Source: Phascolarctos cinereus | Taxonomy: Eukaryota; Chordata; Mammalia; Diprotodontia; Phascolarctidae | DNA: 64,000 nt | NCBI RefSeq assembly: GCF_002099425.1 | Contig: NW_018343964.1 | Location: 4,338,501-4,402,500, forward strand | Direction of reading: 5' to 3' | In this document: positions 11,328-21,904 of the stretch, in pieces | Position numbering within the stretch: position 1 is the stretch's first letter | Layout of the letters: each line of letters starts with the position of its first letter | Notes under the pieces: generated by a model | What the model saw: the letters and a program-made list of their open reading frames with translations, nothing else | Told to the model about the DNA's origin: nothing | The model's database searches: none | Made by a program: the position numbers and the translations under genes

Positions 11328-12020
11328 ATCATGCCCAGAATATAGAAAGAGATATACTCTTCTCTTTCCACTGAGAAAAAACAATGGAATGAATTTAAAT
11401 TGTATTAGGGGAGATACAGGTTAGACACTGGGAGGAAATTTACTACTGGATTATGACACCCTTGACTCATTTTCCAGGGAACCTTTTAATGTAAGAGACC
11501 ACCACTATCTATTTAGGATTCAAGTTTCCTTTGAATTTAATTCAATCCATCAAATACAAACACAGAATGAACCTTAAGGTGTGAAGGAACCTCAAAGGCT
11601 TTCTAGTCCAACCTATAACTAAGATTTGTCCCTAAAATATAAACAATGCTTGGAGACCCCTCAGTGAGAGAGAGCCTACTATTTCCCAAGGCAATCCATT
11701 CCACTTTCAGACAGCTTTAATTGTCTGAATTTTTTTCCTTATGCTAAGCCTGTTTGCTTCTGAAACCTACATCCATTACTTCTACTTCTCCCTTCTCCAT
11801 GACAGTCCTTGAAACACTTGAAGACAATAACTACATACCCCCTAAATCTTCTCTTCTCTAGGGAAACATCCGTGTTCTACCAACTGATCCTCACACAGTG
11901 TGACCTTGATGCCCTTTTTCTTTCCTCTGGATACTCTCCAATGTATCAATGTACACTCTAAAATATGGTGGCCAAAAGTGAATAGAATCATTCACTGACC
12001 AAAGTAGAGTATGGTAGGAC

Positions 12021-12648
12021 TGTTAAGGTTTAGAGGTGCTGGGACCCCAAAATCATGACATGCATATCCTATCTGAATGAATTTGACTCAAGCCTTCTTT
12101 CAGCCAGACAAGGTTTATTAAAGATCTGCCATATTGGCCAGACTCTTAAAGAATCTAAACATTTGTGATGCTCATAAAAACAAGTGGGCGTGAGCATGCC
12201 TCAGCCATTGGCTAGACTCTTAAGGAATCTGACCGTTGTGTAGACTTTAGGAATCTGAGCACCTTAATGGAGGCCAGATGGACCTCATATACAGAAAGAC
12301 TGTGGGAAGGACCTAGGAGTGTGGCCAAGTAGTTTTTGGTGACTGGAGGAGGGGTCTGGGAGAAGGCCTATCTTGATGGGAATGACTGGGAGGTAGAATG
12401 GGGTCTAGATAGGATGGGAGGTACTAGATGATGGAGGGCTGAGCTAGGTTTTAAGGGTAATAGCGAATTGGGAGATTGGACCTAGGCAATAGTGAAAGAC
12501 TAGTTGATAGGATCACTCAGGTAAACACTAGAGTTTTCCTTGATCAAGTATGAGAATTCAAGGAAAATCTAAGGATTTTCTAGGGCCCATAGACAAATTA
12601 TTTTTGGGGTGAGGAGTAAAGGTCTCAGCTTGGGCCCCTACCCTATCA
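12021..12648 (-). mobile_element. Solo LTR of an ERV1-like endogenous retrovirus
   Basis: A fossil LTR of 628 bp, oriented minus. It has TG...CA termini, a TATA-like TGTATATGAGG, a TTTAATAAACCTTG polyadenylation signal and the end GGGGTCCCAGCACC. It is flanked by a 4-bp direct repeat GGAC (12017-12020 and 12649-12652), the duplication length of gammaretrovirus-like (class I) elements, and sits inside an L3. No internal retroviral sequence is attached. The family name is unknown to me. It shares roughly four in five positions with the LTR at 13085-13666, suggesting an old, inactive family. Confidence 0.88.
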
Positions 12649-12689
12649 GGACTAGTAGCTCCCTAATTCTAGATACTTTGCTTGTTTTA

Positions 12690-12815
12690 ATGCAATTGGC
12701 TTTGGGAATCAGATAGAACTGGGTTCAAGTCTCATTTCTGATGTATATGACCTGTGTGACCATGACTTCTCAGTGGCCCAGGCAATCCCACTAAGCTAAA
12801 TATATCAGAGAAATC
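12690..12815 (+). repeat. MIR-type SINE inside the L3
   Basis: ACTGGGTTCAAGTCTCATTT, ATGACCTGTGTGACCATGAC and CAGTGGCCCAGGCAATCCCA are a diverged SINE head in sense orientation. Confidence 0.55.
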
Positions 12816-13084
12816 ACAGATTTGGAACTCCCATCCTCCAAAAAAAAAAAAGATAACATGAAATTCTGGACCTTAAAGTACTAGGCCTCTTTCAGACAAC
12901 TAAAGTAGCATTATATCTCCACCGTGTTGTACTTGTTACATTGCTGTTTTTTTTAATCTAAGTATAAGATTTAACATTGAGCCCTATTCATTTTTATTTT
13001 ACTGTATTCACCCCATTTTTTAAAAATTCCAAATTTAAGATAATTTTTTCTCCTAGTTTTGTGTCATTTAAGGAAGTAAATTAA

Positions 13085-13666
13085 TGGGGATGGGATCTGA
13101 ACCCCTAAAAGGAAAAGACCATGTCTTTAGGATCTGAACCGCAAAAAAGAAAATCCTTGCCTTTTCCCAAATCTCTGGCATTTGCTAAGGCTGTAATCCA
13201 CTCAATTGGCCTTTCATGATGACTATGCCCCATCTCCCAATTCTGTTCTGTTACCTCCTGATTGCCCTTGGCTACTTCCCACTCTAATCCTATCTTGACT
13301 CCATTTTCTCTTGGCCAAGTGGTTCAGGTCCCTGGTGTTCCATTCAACCCAGCTTACTGGCCACAACCATCCAGATCCTCCTTAGCCCCCTCCTCCAATC
13401 ACCCCAGACTACTTGGCCACTCCTGGATCTCTTCCGCAGTCTTTCTGTATATAAGATTCATCTTGTCTCCATTAAAGTGCTCAGATTCTTAAGATCTGGT
13501 CTGCTTGCATTAGTGATACAAATGCTTAGATTCTTTAAGAGTCTGACCAATATAGTGGATGTTCTAATAAACCTTGTCTCTGACTGAAAGAAGGCTGGAG
13601 TCGAATTCATTTGGAGAGGGCCTGTGTGTCATAATTTTGGGGTCCCAGCACCCCTAAACATCAACA
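13085..13666 (+). mobile_element. Second solo LTR of the same ERV1-like family, opposite orientation
   Basis: A fossil LTR of about 580 bp. Its last 150 bp align with the complement of the LTR at 12021-12648: AATGCTTAGATTCTTTAAGA, TAATAAACCTTGTCTC, GGGGTCCCAGCACC and the terminal CA. It has a TATA-like CTGTATATAAGA. The 5' boundary is uncertain (13085 or 13091) and I find no clear target duplication. The 76-codon ORF at 13262-13492 lies inside it and is not a gene. Confidence 0.83.
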
Positions 13667-13970
13667 GCAATAAGTATATTTCTGTCCATATTCTAATGGC
13701 TAATGAAAAATATATTAAATAGCACATGGCTAAGCACAGATCCATAAAGAACTCTTCAAGAAATCTACTTTCAAGTTGACTTTGAACCAGTGATGACTAC
13801 TCTAGGGGTCTGATCATGCAACTAGTTCCAAAGCTCCATAACTACTATCATCCAGTTCACATTTACTCCACCAATCACTTCTATAATAAAGGCATGAGAG
13901 ATTTTGTCACGTGCTTTGCTAAAGCAGTCATTTTCAGGTTATAGTTTAAAAACTGGTAGGGAATTTTTAA

Positions 13971-14129
13971 AAACAATTTTTTTTTCTAGTGAGGCAATTG
14001 GGGTTATGTGACTTGCTCCAGGTCACACAGCTACCAAGTGTCAAGAGTTTGGTCTTGAGGCCAGATTTGAATTCAGGTCCTCCTGACTTCAGGGCCAGTG
14101 CTCTATCCACTGTGCCACCTAGCTGCCCC
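13971..14129 (-). repeat. WSINE1-type short SINE with target duplication
   Basis: Poly(T), then GAGGCAATTGGGGTTATGTG, CACAGCTACCAAGTGTC, CAGGTCCTCCTGACTTCAGG and CTGTGCCACCTAGCTGCCCC. The flanks share CTGGTAGGGAATTT with surrounding A-rich bases (13952-13965 and 14135-14148), a target duplication typical of L1-mediated insertion. Confidence 0.85.
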
Positions 14130-14149
14130 AAAAGCTGGTAGGGAATTTA

Positions 14150-14330
14150 AATGTTAGTGAGACCAAATCCTTCATTTTTCAGCTCAGAAAATCTGGGTTG
14201 ACAGAAGTTAAGTTATGACCTCCTCAAGGTCATAAAGTTAGTAAGTGGTGTAGCCAGGATTTGAACCTAGGTCTTATACCTCCCAAATCCAGTTTCCTTT
14301 CTACTGTATCGCTCTCTGTTATCCAGGTCA
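14150..14330 (-). repeat. MIR3/MIR-type SINE
   Basis: TCAAGGTCATAAAGTTAGTA, GGATTTGAACCTAGGTCTTA and TTTCTACTGTATCGCTCTC in complementary order. Confidence 0.75.
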
Positions 14331-14474
14331 GAAATCGTTTAAAAAAAAACAAAACAAAACCAAAATAAACGTTGAGCTACTCCACCTTCTTTTCTTTTTG
14401 GGTGGGGAGGGAGACAAAAGACAGAAGGAGAAAAAAGAAAGAGCGAGAGCGAGAGCATTAGATATCTGAGATAC

Positions 14475-14705
14475 GTAATAAGAGCTCTCATTTATAGAAT
14501 CTTTAAGGTTTGTAATATGCTTTACATCATTGTCTCATTTGATCAGAACAAAATCCAAACAGAATCCAATAAAGTAGGTGTTTCTATTACCCCTTTTTGT
14601 CCAGATAAGAAAACCAAGGCTTAGGGAGATTAAATGATTTACCCTTCATCACACAGCTACTAAGTACATGCACTGGGATTTGAATTCAGATTTCCTAAAG
14701 GAGTT
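14475..14705 (-). repeat. MIR SINE
   Basis: TTTAAGGTTTGTAATATGCT, CTTTACATCATTGTCTCATT, GATTTACCCTTCATCACACA and GGGATTTGAATTCAGATTTC follow the complementary MIR order. Confidence 0.8.
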
Positions 14706-14939
14706 CAATTACCAAAATCTATTGTTAAAAAGCTGTAGCATTGCTCCTCAACAGTCTTGAAATTTATTTCCTGAAATCAGCTGTTCTTTCTTTTTCCTTT
14801 CTTTCCATTCCCTCCCTTCCTTTTTTTCCTTACAGTATATGACAATGAAAATATCCCTTCTGCTTTTGATTCAAAGCTTCTCAAATCCCATCTCCCCACT
14901 TTCATCCACTGGCCTTCATAATTTCAGAAACCTTCAGTT

Positions 14940-15355
14940 GTAAACTAGACTATGGGTAGACTTGAGGAGGTTTGAGTTAACTGCTTCCCCCACTCTAACT
15001 CCTACACATCAGCTAAGCCTGGGACTGAAGAAGCTGGGGTATAGACCTGGTGCAGTTTGTTAACTTTGCCCCTATTTGGATTGATCTGGGACCAGCTATA
15101 GGCCTTTTGGGCCAGAAAACTATAAAAGAAGTTTTTTGGCTTTGTGGAAGAGCTCCTGAGACCCCAGGGAACCTCTTAGCCACCTGTTTTTAATCGCTTA
15201 CTTTCATGACTTGTTTTTCAACTTCTTGGGAACTGCTTTTACCTGGAGATTTTATATATATTTTAATTAAAGGGATTGACTACTTGAACCCCCAGGCTCT
15301 GAGTGATCCTTTGCACCAGCTTCCAAACTGCAATTTAGACCCCACCAAATCTTCA
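14940..15355 (+). mobile_element. Possible solo LTR of an unassigned retroelement
   Basis: The stretch has an LTR-like layout: a TATA-like AACTATAAAAGAAG at about 15119, a downstream pyrimidine-rich segment, an ATTAAAG signal at about 15267, and a CA end near 15345 (ACCCCACCA). Boundaries and target duplication could not be fixed. A unique promoter-like sequence is the alternative. Treated as a decayed fossil. Confidence 0.4.
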
Positions 15356-15384
15356 ATTTAATTCCTTCTTCTTCCCACACCAGT

Positions 15385-15990
15385 ATTAGGAAAGGGACTG
15401 TGTAGGAGGTAACACTTAGGCTTAGCCTTCAATGGGGATAGAGAATCTAAGAATCAGAGATTTAGGAAGGAGAGCATTTGTACTTGTAGAACAAGCTATA
15501 GAAGGCAAGGAGAGGAAACAGAATGTCATGCTTGGTGTGGGATAGCATGAAGAAAGTAGGTCAGTTTATTTGGAAAACAGAAAGTGGAGATGAGTAATGT
15601 GAAACAAGTATTAAAAGACAGGCTAAAGTCAAATTATGAAAAGCTTTAAATACCAAATAGAGTTAGGAAGTAGTACCACAGCTTCCTGAAGAGGGAAGTG
15701 ACATGGTTAAACCTGATATACTGGAATATCAATTTAACTATTTTATAGAAGATGGATTAGAAAAGGAAGAGAAGGGAGGTAGGGATGGCAATTAGGAAGC
15801 TACTGAAGTAGTCTAGGACAGGACTTAGACTTTCTCCACTCCCAACCTCCGTTTAAGAAGTGCTGGTCTAGGAAAGAGGTCATAAATGCCTGATTAAGGG
15901 GGAGTTCAATTTTTTCAATGCTTATGAGACGTGCAGTTGCACATGTCCAAAAGGTGCTCAGGAGAGGAATAAAGCTGGATATTGAGATTT
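15385..15990 (-). repeat. L2 LINE, 3' UTR into ORF2 C-terminus
   Basis: AGAGGAAACAGAATGTCATG, CAAATTATGAAAAGCTTTAA, AAGTGACATGGTTAAACCTG, ACTGAAGTAGTCTAGGACAG and GTGCAGTTGCACATGTCCAA are collinear with complementary L2. Confidence 0.75.
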
Positions 15991-15999
15991 AGTAGAATT

Positions 16000-16870
16000 C
16001 GAATTAAAAACAAAACACAAACAACACCCAAACCCAAACAAACCTATTTAATTAAGAAGCCTGTAGAATCTTTGCATAGAATCTTTGATTTTGAACATGA
16101 AAGGTGGTTCACCAGATTGTAAAATAATATTTATCCATAACATACAAAGTCCTTGGAATGTTTAGCTAGCACAGAAACATCTCTGAATCTAGGGTTTCAG
16201 AAACAGGCTTTCATGTTTCAGTTCCTGATATGAACCACAGCCACAATAGAAGGGGCCAGAGAAGTAGGCTAACTTTTCTCTACTCCTCTAAACTCCTTCC
16301 CCCAATCTGGATCTCTTTCAAATCTCCCAAAAAAGTTCAGCTTGAGTACATTTTAAATTTGGGATAGTTCTTATAAATAAAATGCTTATTTTTATCATTA
16401 CTGGTTTGTCCATATGTGGTAGTACACAGAAAAACTTAGTGTGGTCAAGGATATTTTTTGATAGCAAGGAAAATGAGCTAACAAGCTTCTTTGCTCCATA
16501 CATAATTCTACAATTTAATATAATGATATACATATGCATAAGTGTGAAGACAGCTCAATAAATGCCTAATCTATGTCCAACTAAGTACTTCAGAGCATTC
16601 AAACAAAGACCTGGTCCCTAGAAGAAAAGACAGGATGGGCATACATGAAATGCCTTCAAAGATTATCTCCAATTTGTCATATGTATATGTAAATGCATGC
16701 ACACATATGTGTATACCGTATCTTGCACACGATGAAGGAAAGAATGAGAGAAGAACAAGAAATTTCCACACCTAAAAGGGGCATAAATCAAAGCTCTTTG
16801 ATTCTAATTCAATTACCAACAGCCATTCAGAAATTCTTAATCAGCCTGAGATTTCAGATCAATATAATTC
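16000..16870. other. Low-repeat intronic sequence, no gene seen
   Basis: AC-rich simple sequence at about 16000-16050, otherwise no family recognised. The ORFs at 16318-16539, 16571-16771 and 16693-16926 have no recognisable protein features. Confidence 0.4.
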
Positions 16871-16874
16871 TAAC

Positions 16875-17100
16875 CAGTCAGCATAGTACAATAGAAAGCA
16901 TACTGCCTGGCACAAAAGTCATTTAATATAAGGTTTTGGACAACACTGCTGTTTTGTATTTGTACGGCTTTGGACAAATTGCTTCATCTCTCTGGGCCTC
17001 ATTTTCCTCATCCATAAAATTAAGAGGTTCCCCACCCTTGAACTAGACAATCTCTAAGCTTCCTTCTAGTTATACATGCTGTTTTCCCTTAACATTAGCA
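16875..17100 (+). repeat. MIR3 SINE with L3-type tail
   Basis: GTACAATAGAAAGCATACTG, CTCTCTGGGCCTCATTTTCC, then GAACTAGACAATCTCTAAGC and TTCCTTCTAGTTATACATG, which is the CR1/L3-like tail (GGACTAGATGACCTCTAAGG type). Confidence 0.8.
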
Positions 17101-17264
17101 CAGGAGAGTCAAATAAAATTTAGAGTATTCATAAATCTGACCTCACTGCCAAAAATTGATCAAGTAGTTTTATGTTCTTAATTATTTTTTTTTTGGAGGG
17201 GACCTGTATTTTAAATTGTGTTAAGAAACTCTTGTTGAAGAACTCCTTTTATCAATGCAATTTA

Positions 17265-17410
17265 TAATCTTTGCAGGCTGCTTAGGGGCAGTGAGAATTT
17301 AAGTGACTTATTAGGGCCAAACAGCTTGTATATTTCAGGCAGGCTTAGAATTCAAGTTTTTCTGATTCAAAGGTCAGTTGTCCTTCCATTTATACCATGA
17401 TTGAATTAAT
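17265..17410 (-). repeat. Degenerate MIR SINE
   Basis: AATTTAAGTGACTTATTAGG, GCTTAGAATTCAAGTTTTTC and CCTTCCATTTATACCATGA. Confidence 0.6.
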
Positions 17411-17419
17411 CCTTCAAAA

Positions 17420-18335
17420 TATTCATTTATCTATGGTCAAGTTTTATTAATTCTGATCATTCTTAGAATTCTGCTCTATAACATCGAGGTACATTGTATT
17501 TTTCCACACTGCTTTTAAAAAATCTGACTATGTACAGGTCAGAGCTATTCTTGAGATTGAAGCTCTATAACATTGATTTATGGATATTAGGAAACATTTA
17601 GATTAGATTAATTTCAAAGAGGAGCACAATTCATCTCTGAGAAAAATAAGTCTGAGCAAATGTAGTGCTTAAGCCCAGGTAGGGGAAAGTGAATTTCCCA
17701 CTATAATTGTCTTCTGGAAATAGAAAACTGCAATATTTACCAGTATATGCGCACACCAGAAAGTTTAGCCTAAGGAACACCCAAACTCACATAGCATCAT
17801 TTTCACAGGTTAGAATTTCAGTTTCTTTGGTTTGGCCTTAAGAATAACTAGATTGGTTTGTAAACCTTTTTGTAGAAAAAGTACAATATCAAAGGCAGAC
17901 TTCTGAGAGCATGGGGGATTATGAGGTGAACTTATTGGGAAAAGAATGTCTTATTTTTGGAGATATGAGACCCTTTCTTGAACGTGTCAAGTATGAGTTA
18001 AATCCCACAGTCTTCATCTCCCTGTCAGAGTTCCATTAAAGGTGCAGGTCCTGCTAGTGGTTTTCACTTATTCTTATTCATTATTTATAGCTCTTTGTAT
18101 TTTCAGCTGTAAAGAACTTTAGAACCTTAATAAGAAATTTCCTAAGTGGGAGTTTTCGTGCAGTTATTCCACTGAAATAGCAAAAAAAGCTGCTGTAAAG
18201 TAGAGGTGTTTTCATCAAGTGGGACTGTTTGATGTGGTCATTCTACCCACACTGCTCCTGGCCTCAAACCACAACATGAGGTTGAAGTCATCTGAAAAAT
18301 AGGCAAAGGCCAGCTAGTCAATCCAATCTAATTCA
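17420..18335. other. Low-repeat intronic sequence, no gene seen
   Basis: About 900 bp without a recognised repeat or credible ORF. AT-rich, no tandem arrays. Confidence 0.4.
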
Positions 18336-18344
18336 ACTAAACTA

Positions 18345-18725
18345 AGGGGATCAGGAAAGGCTTCCTGTAAGGGATTAGCTCAAGAGCTGAACCTTGAAGG
18401 AAGCTAGGGATTAAAAAGGGTGAAAGGAAGAAGGGTGTTCTAGGGATGGGAGAAACCTGTGCAAAGGCAAGGAGGTGAGAGAGAGAGAGAGTACTGAGTT
18501 TGGGAAACAGTAAATAAGTCAGTTTGGATGTTAACAGAGTGCTTGAGGACAGGAGCCAAGAGCCAGACTGTGAAAGTTGTATGTGTGTACACACGTATAT
18601 GTATACATGTGCATCTATATGTATATACATCCAAGAGTTTGTATTTTATTCTAGAGTCAATAGGGAGTCACCAAAGTTCTTGAATAGGGGATTGAAATGG
18701 TCAGATTTCTGAATTAAGGAGATTA
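18345..18725 (-). repeat. L2 LINE 3' UTR carrying an internal dinucleotide repeat
   Basis: AAAGGCTTCCTGTAAGGGAT, CTTGAAGGAAGCTAGGGATT, GAGTTTGTATTTTATTCTAG and CAATAGGGAGTCACCAAAGT are L2. A TG/CA/TA run at about 18578-18632 sits where the consensus has AAGGGCTTTAAATGCC. The ORFs at 18337-18712 arise from this mixture. Confidence 0.8.
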
Positions 18726-18774
18726 TTTTTTTTCATTATGCAGAAGATAAATTGGAGAGCGGGACAGCCCCTGA

Positions 18775-18990
18775 GCCAGGAATTCAAATGCTTTCTCTCA
18801 CCTCCTATTTCCTCATCTGCACAATGGTGTGTGCATGTATATTTGTATATGCATCCATATATACACATGCATATGTGTGTATATAGACATACATATTTAT
18901 ATATGTATGTATGAATGTATACATGTGTGCATATTATATATAAAGGGAGAGAGCTTTGCAAACCTTAATGTTCTATGTAAACGTTCAGTG
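18775..18990 (+). repeat. MIR SINE split by a TG/TA microsatellite
   Basis: CTCCTATTTCCTCATCTGCA then AATGG at the left and GAGCTTTGCAAACCTTAATG then TTCTATGTAAACGTTCAG at the right are the two halves of one MIR. Between them, about 18827-18945 is impure TG/CA/TA repeat in place of the CORE. Confidence 0.75.
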
Positions 18991-18999
18991 TTATGAAAA

Positions 19000-19520
19000 T
19001 GATAATGAAGTCACAGACGAGTTTTACTCTGCATTGGTGGAGGATGAAGAGAAATTCCTCACAGTAACCCAATCACAGATTGTAATCTAATTTCTCATGC
19101 AAAGAGAAAGACCATCCCTATGATGTGGCAGGCCATCTTTAAATCCTGGCAAGAGAAAGGCAAATTATATTATGTATTTCACTATTTTATCTGGAAGAAA
19201 TCTAATTTAGAATCCATATTACAGAAAGACTTGAGGGGGGAAAAGAACATAAAATTATACATTGAGACCTCTGTATGTAGGGAAGGAGGAAGAAGGCATC
19301 CAGTTCATTTGCCTTGGCCATAGGAGGTTTATGGGGTGAGTGCAAGAATAAGAGCCTCAGGGTGTGTATAGATAACTAGTTAGATATTTAGCATTAATTA
19401 CTGGGGTACCTCCTATCCTATAGGCTGGTTCTGAGCAACTAACAACAATACATGGTTTAGGACTACCAATCTCATTCAATGTGCCTAGGGACAACGCTGT
19501 GTATGTACTTTATCACTGGA
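19000..19520. other. Low-repeat intronic sequence, no gene seen
   Basis: No recognised repeat. The 67-codon ORF at 19120-19323 has no recognisable domain. Confidence 0.4.
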
Positions 19521-19524
19521 CCAT

Positions 19525-19735
19525 TAAGTTCTTGAGTATGTAGCCACATCATAAATTTCTAAAATCCTGGCTTGGTACAGTGGTAGGCACATAGTAAATT
19601 CAATTCAACAAATATTTATTAAACTTTTACCAAATCTAAGTTCACCCTTCTAAGCACTGGGGATACCAAGCTGAAAAATGGCATAGCTCTTGCCCTTAAG
19701 GAGTTCACCATGTCCAGTAATATGAATGAAAATGT
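19525..19735. repeat. Tail-to-tail pair of L2 3' ends
   Basis: 19525-19600 reads in sense (GTTCTTGAGTATGTAGCC, TTGGTACAGTGGTAGGCACA). 19601-19735 reads antisense (AATTCAACAAATATTTATTA, CTAAGCACTGGGGATACCAA, CTTAAGGAGTTCACC). The tails meet at about 19600. Confidence 0.75.
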
Positions 19736-19739
19736 TATC

Positions 19740-20640
19740 AGTACATGAAAGAAAAATGGCCTGTGTGATTATCACCTTAAGATGTCATTACTCAATATTA
19801 TTAATTAACTTCTTTCTTTAACCCTGCAGCAAGATACCTATTTTCCTTTGAAGTAAAATCAAATCAAAGCCAGGAAAGAAAGTACAGGAGGCAGAGTCAG
19901 ACTTGCATACCCTTTTTTTTTTTGTACTTGCTAAGTGGCAGGGCGTTTAATGCCTCCATATTTCTTTCTCATTGGTAAAGCTTACCAGGTACAATCCTTT
20001 CCAGGGAGAAATGTTCCAAGGATAAAGAGATCAAATCTGTGAGTATACTTTGAAAAATGAAGGGGGGGAGGAGACACATATTAATATTATCATAGCATTT
20101 TTAAAAATCTTCTATTTGGCTGGGTAAATATCCATAAGGAAAAAAAAAAGTGCTCCAAAGATTTTCCTGTCTTTGATCTCCAGAGGGGCTTATTAAAAAC
20201 CATAAATGCAAGCAGCTTGAACTATGTTAGCCCTAGAAATGTTAGTTTTACCATTTTCTGAGAGGAAAGGAACTATGCAAATTTTTGTAAAAATTAACAT
20301 TTATGTCGCATTTTATATTTTCAAAATGCTTACACCATCATTTGCTCATTAGCATAGCAATTTTATAGTTCTCTGATGAGAATCTGAGAACCATGTAAAC
20401 CTTAAATATAGGAAAATTCCATTTCAGAACAAAATTGAGAAAGAACATTTGTCTAACATTTTTAGGTATCACTTCTGCCACTCCTAAGATCATTATCACT
20501 TCAGGCAAAATTGCTCATTTCTCCTACATATTCTGATTTTTAAAGTAGCTATTTACCACATTATCTTTTCTTTCCCCAAGAAATGAAATTAGTAATATAA
20601 GGTTATAAAGTTTAGGTCCAGAAATGAATCATGATGAATC
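19740..20640. other. Low-repeat intronic sequence, no gene seen
   Basis: AT-rich, with a short T run at 19912 and an A run at 20141. No repeat family or coding signal recognised. Confidence 0.4.
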
Positions 20641-21345
20641 CAAAAGCTTCTCTCAGTTCAAACTTTGTTTAACAATGTAAAACTACTGGCAGGCCTACAA
20701 GGCTGGTGTGTACACTTACTCCTTCTCCCTAAAGGGCCCCTCTGCTCTGGAATTAGGTATGTGGTTTGGACCAGATTCATTCCTAGGGGGATTGTGGCAT
20801 CTTATAAGAGGAAGGTAATAGGGCTAGGCTTTCATACTATTGCTAAAACCCCAAGCCCAGTGTCCCAGGGAAGATTTACTTTTGGCTTTGGTTAAGGCTT
20901 ACATCCCTCAAAGGGGAGTAGCTATTCAATGTACAATGTACAATATGAATCAGACATGGGACAGGTATTTATTTCCTGTACATAAAAGAAAAGCTAAAAA
21001 ACAAGACTCTCACACACAATACACTGAAATGGCTTCATGTTAATTACTGTTATGCCTAGTCAAGAGGTTGATATTTTAAACTAACTATAGAGCAGTTTGT
21101 AGGATTGCTGATTTTACATTTTTCCTTGATACTGTACTGAATAAACAACTTTTGGTACAAGTCTTCCTTTAAAATGGGCCAGACTTGGGACAATCCTTTT
21201 GTTGTCAGTCTTCTTCTCTAAGAGTTCTGGAATAGTTGCTGCTCCAACCAAAATAAATAACAGGGGGTTGAAATTAGTAAGGAGATAGTAAAATGCCTTT
21301 GATGAATCCATGTTACGTGGCCCAGATAACTATAGAATTGGCAGT
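20641..21345. other. Unassigned block with short overlapping ORFs
   Basis: Higher G+C than its surroundings and no recognised repeat. ORFs of 76 and 67 codons at 20665-20895 and 20840-21043 overlap in different frames, as in a decayed coding-derived insert such as a retrocopy or transposon body, but I recognise neither the protein nor a poly(A) tail. It could also be the body of the L3 that begins just after it. Confidence 0.3.
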
Positions 21346-21349
21346 TGTG

Positions 21350-21600
21350 ATTGCTAAACCACTGTCAGTGACACTTGAAAGATTGTACACAACAGGAGAG
21401 GCACCCCAGATTGAAGATGGTAAATGTCACAATTTGGAAAAACAAAAAAGGAAGGGGGAAAAACAGAGACTGTAAGTTATAGTAGAGTGAGCTTGATTTT
21501 GTTTCTGAGAAAATTCTAGAACAGATCAGTAGAAAGAATCTTTGCAAACATCTGTGTGAGGAAGTGGTAATTTTGAAGAGGAATCTATGAGTAGGACTGG
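21350..21600 (+). repeat. L3/CR1 LINE, upstream reverse-transcriptase segment
   Basis: GAAGATGGTAAATGTCACAA, then the AACAAAAAAGGAAGG lysine-rich block, GAGCTTGATTTTGTTTCTGA, GAAAATTCTAGAACAGATCA and TTTGCAAACATCTGTG parallel the CR1-type sequence encoding KKGKKEDPGNYRPVSLTSIP...LEQII...CKHLE. Confidence 0.65.
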
Positions 21601-21604
21601 CTGG

Positions 21605-21900
21605 TACATACCACTTCTTGACTCTTGCTAGTTTTCTGAATTAACTTGGGACATGACACCTCCTGCTTCCTCCCTAGGCTTCCAGATTACCTGAGGCACA
21701 CGATATCACCAGGTTTGTCCAAAATCTATACTGGGATGCAGCAGCTTCTTGACCAGGAATACATAACCCCTGCTCATGACTGCTAGGAGGCTGTCTTTCT
21801 GATACCTTCTAGATTACTATGACCTAGATACTTAGGCAGTAATCTGGAGGTTCAACCTTGAACCTTCTAGTCACTGGTGAAGGAGGCAACACACAGCAGC
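21605..21900. other. Unassigned sequence, no gene seen
   Basis: No family recognised. It may be diverged L3 between the segment at 21350-21600 and that at 22835. Confidence 0.3.
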
Positions 21901-21904
21901 AGGC

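Larger units (their letters stand above)
11555..13930 (-). repeat. L3/CR1 LINE 3' third, interrupted by two LTRs and a MIR
   Basis: Complementary L3 sequence runs in order: 3' end GGAACCTCAAAGGCTTTCTA (11585), GAGAGCCTACTATTTCCCAA, TCTCTTCTCTAGGGAAACAT, AGTAGAGTATGGTAGGAC (to 12020); it resumes after an LTR with GGACTAGTAGCTCCCTAATT, then AGGCCTCTTTCAGACAACTA, TTTAACATTGAGCCCTATTC, TAGTTTTGTGTCATTTA (to 13084); after a second LTR it continues AGCACAGATCCATAAAGAAC, TGATGACTACTCTAGGGGTC, CATGAGAGATTTTGTCACGT. Collinearity across both insertions shows a single L3 host element. Confidence 0.85.

Noticed and set aside
13262-13492. 76-codon plus-strand ORF rich in proline and serine
   Set aside because: It lies wholly inside an LTR, upstream of its TATA-like and polyadenylation signals; LTR U3 sequence is not expected to encode protein here.
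12021-13666. The opposed LTRs as the two ends of one rearranged provirus
   Set aside because: The sequence between them is L3 continuous with the outer L3, and no retroviral internal sequence is present; two separate insertions fit better.
18337-18961. Cluster of ORFs of 62-97 codons
   Set aside because: Readings of L2, MIR and dinucleotide repeat; overlapping on both strands without domain features.
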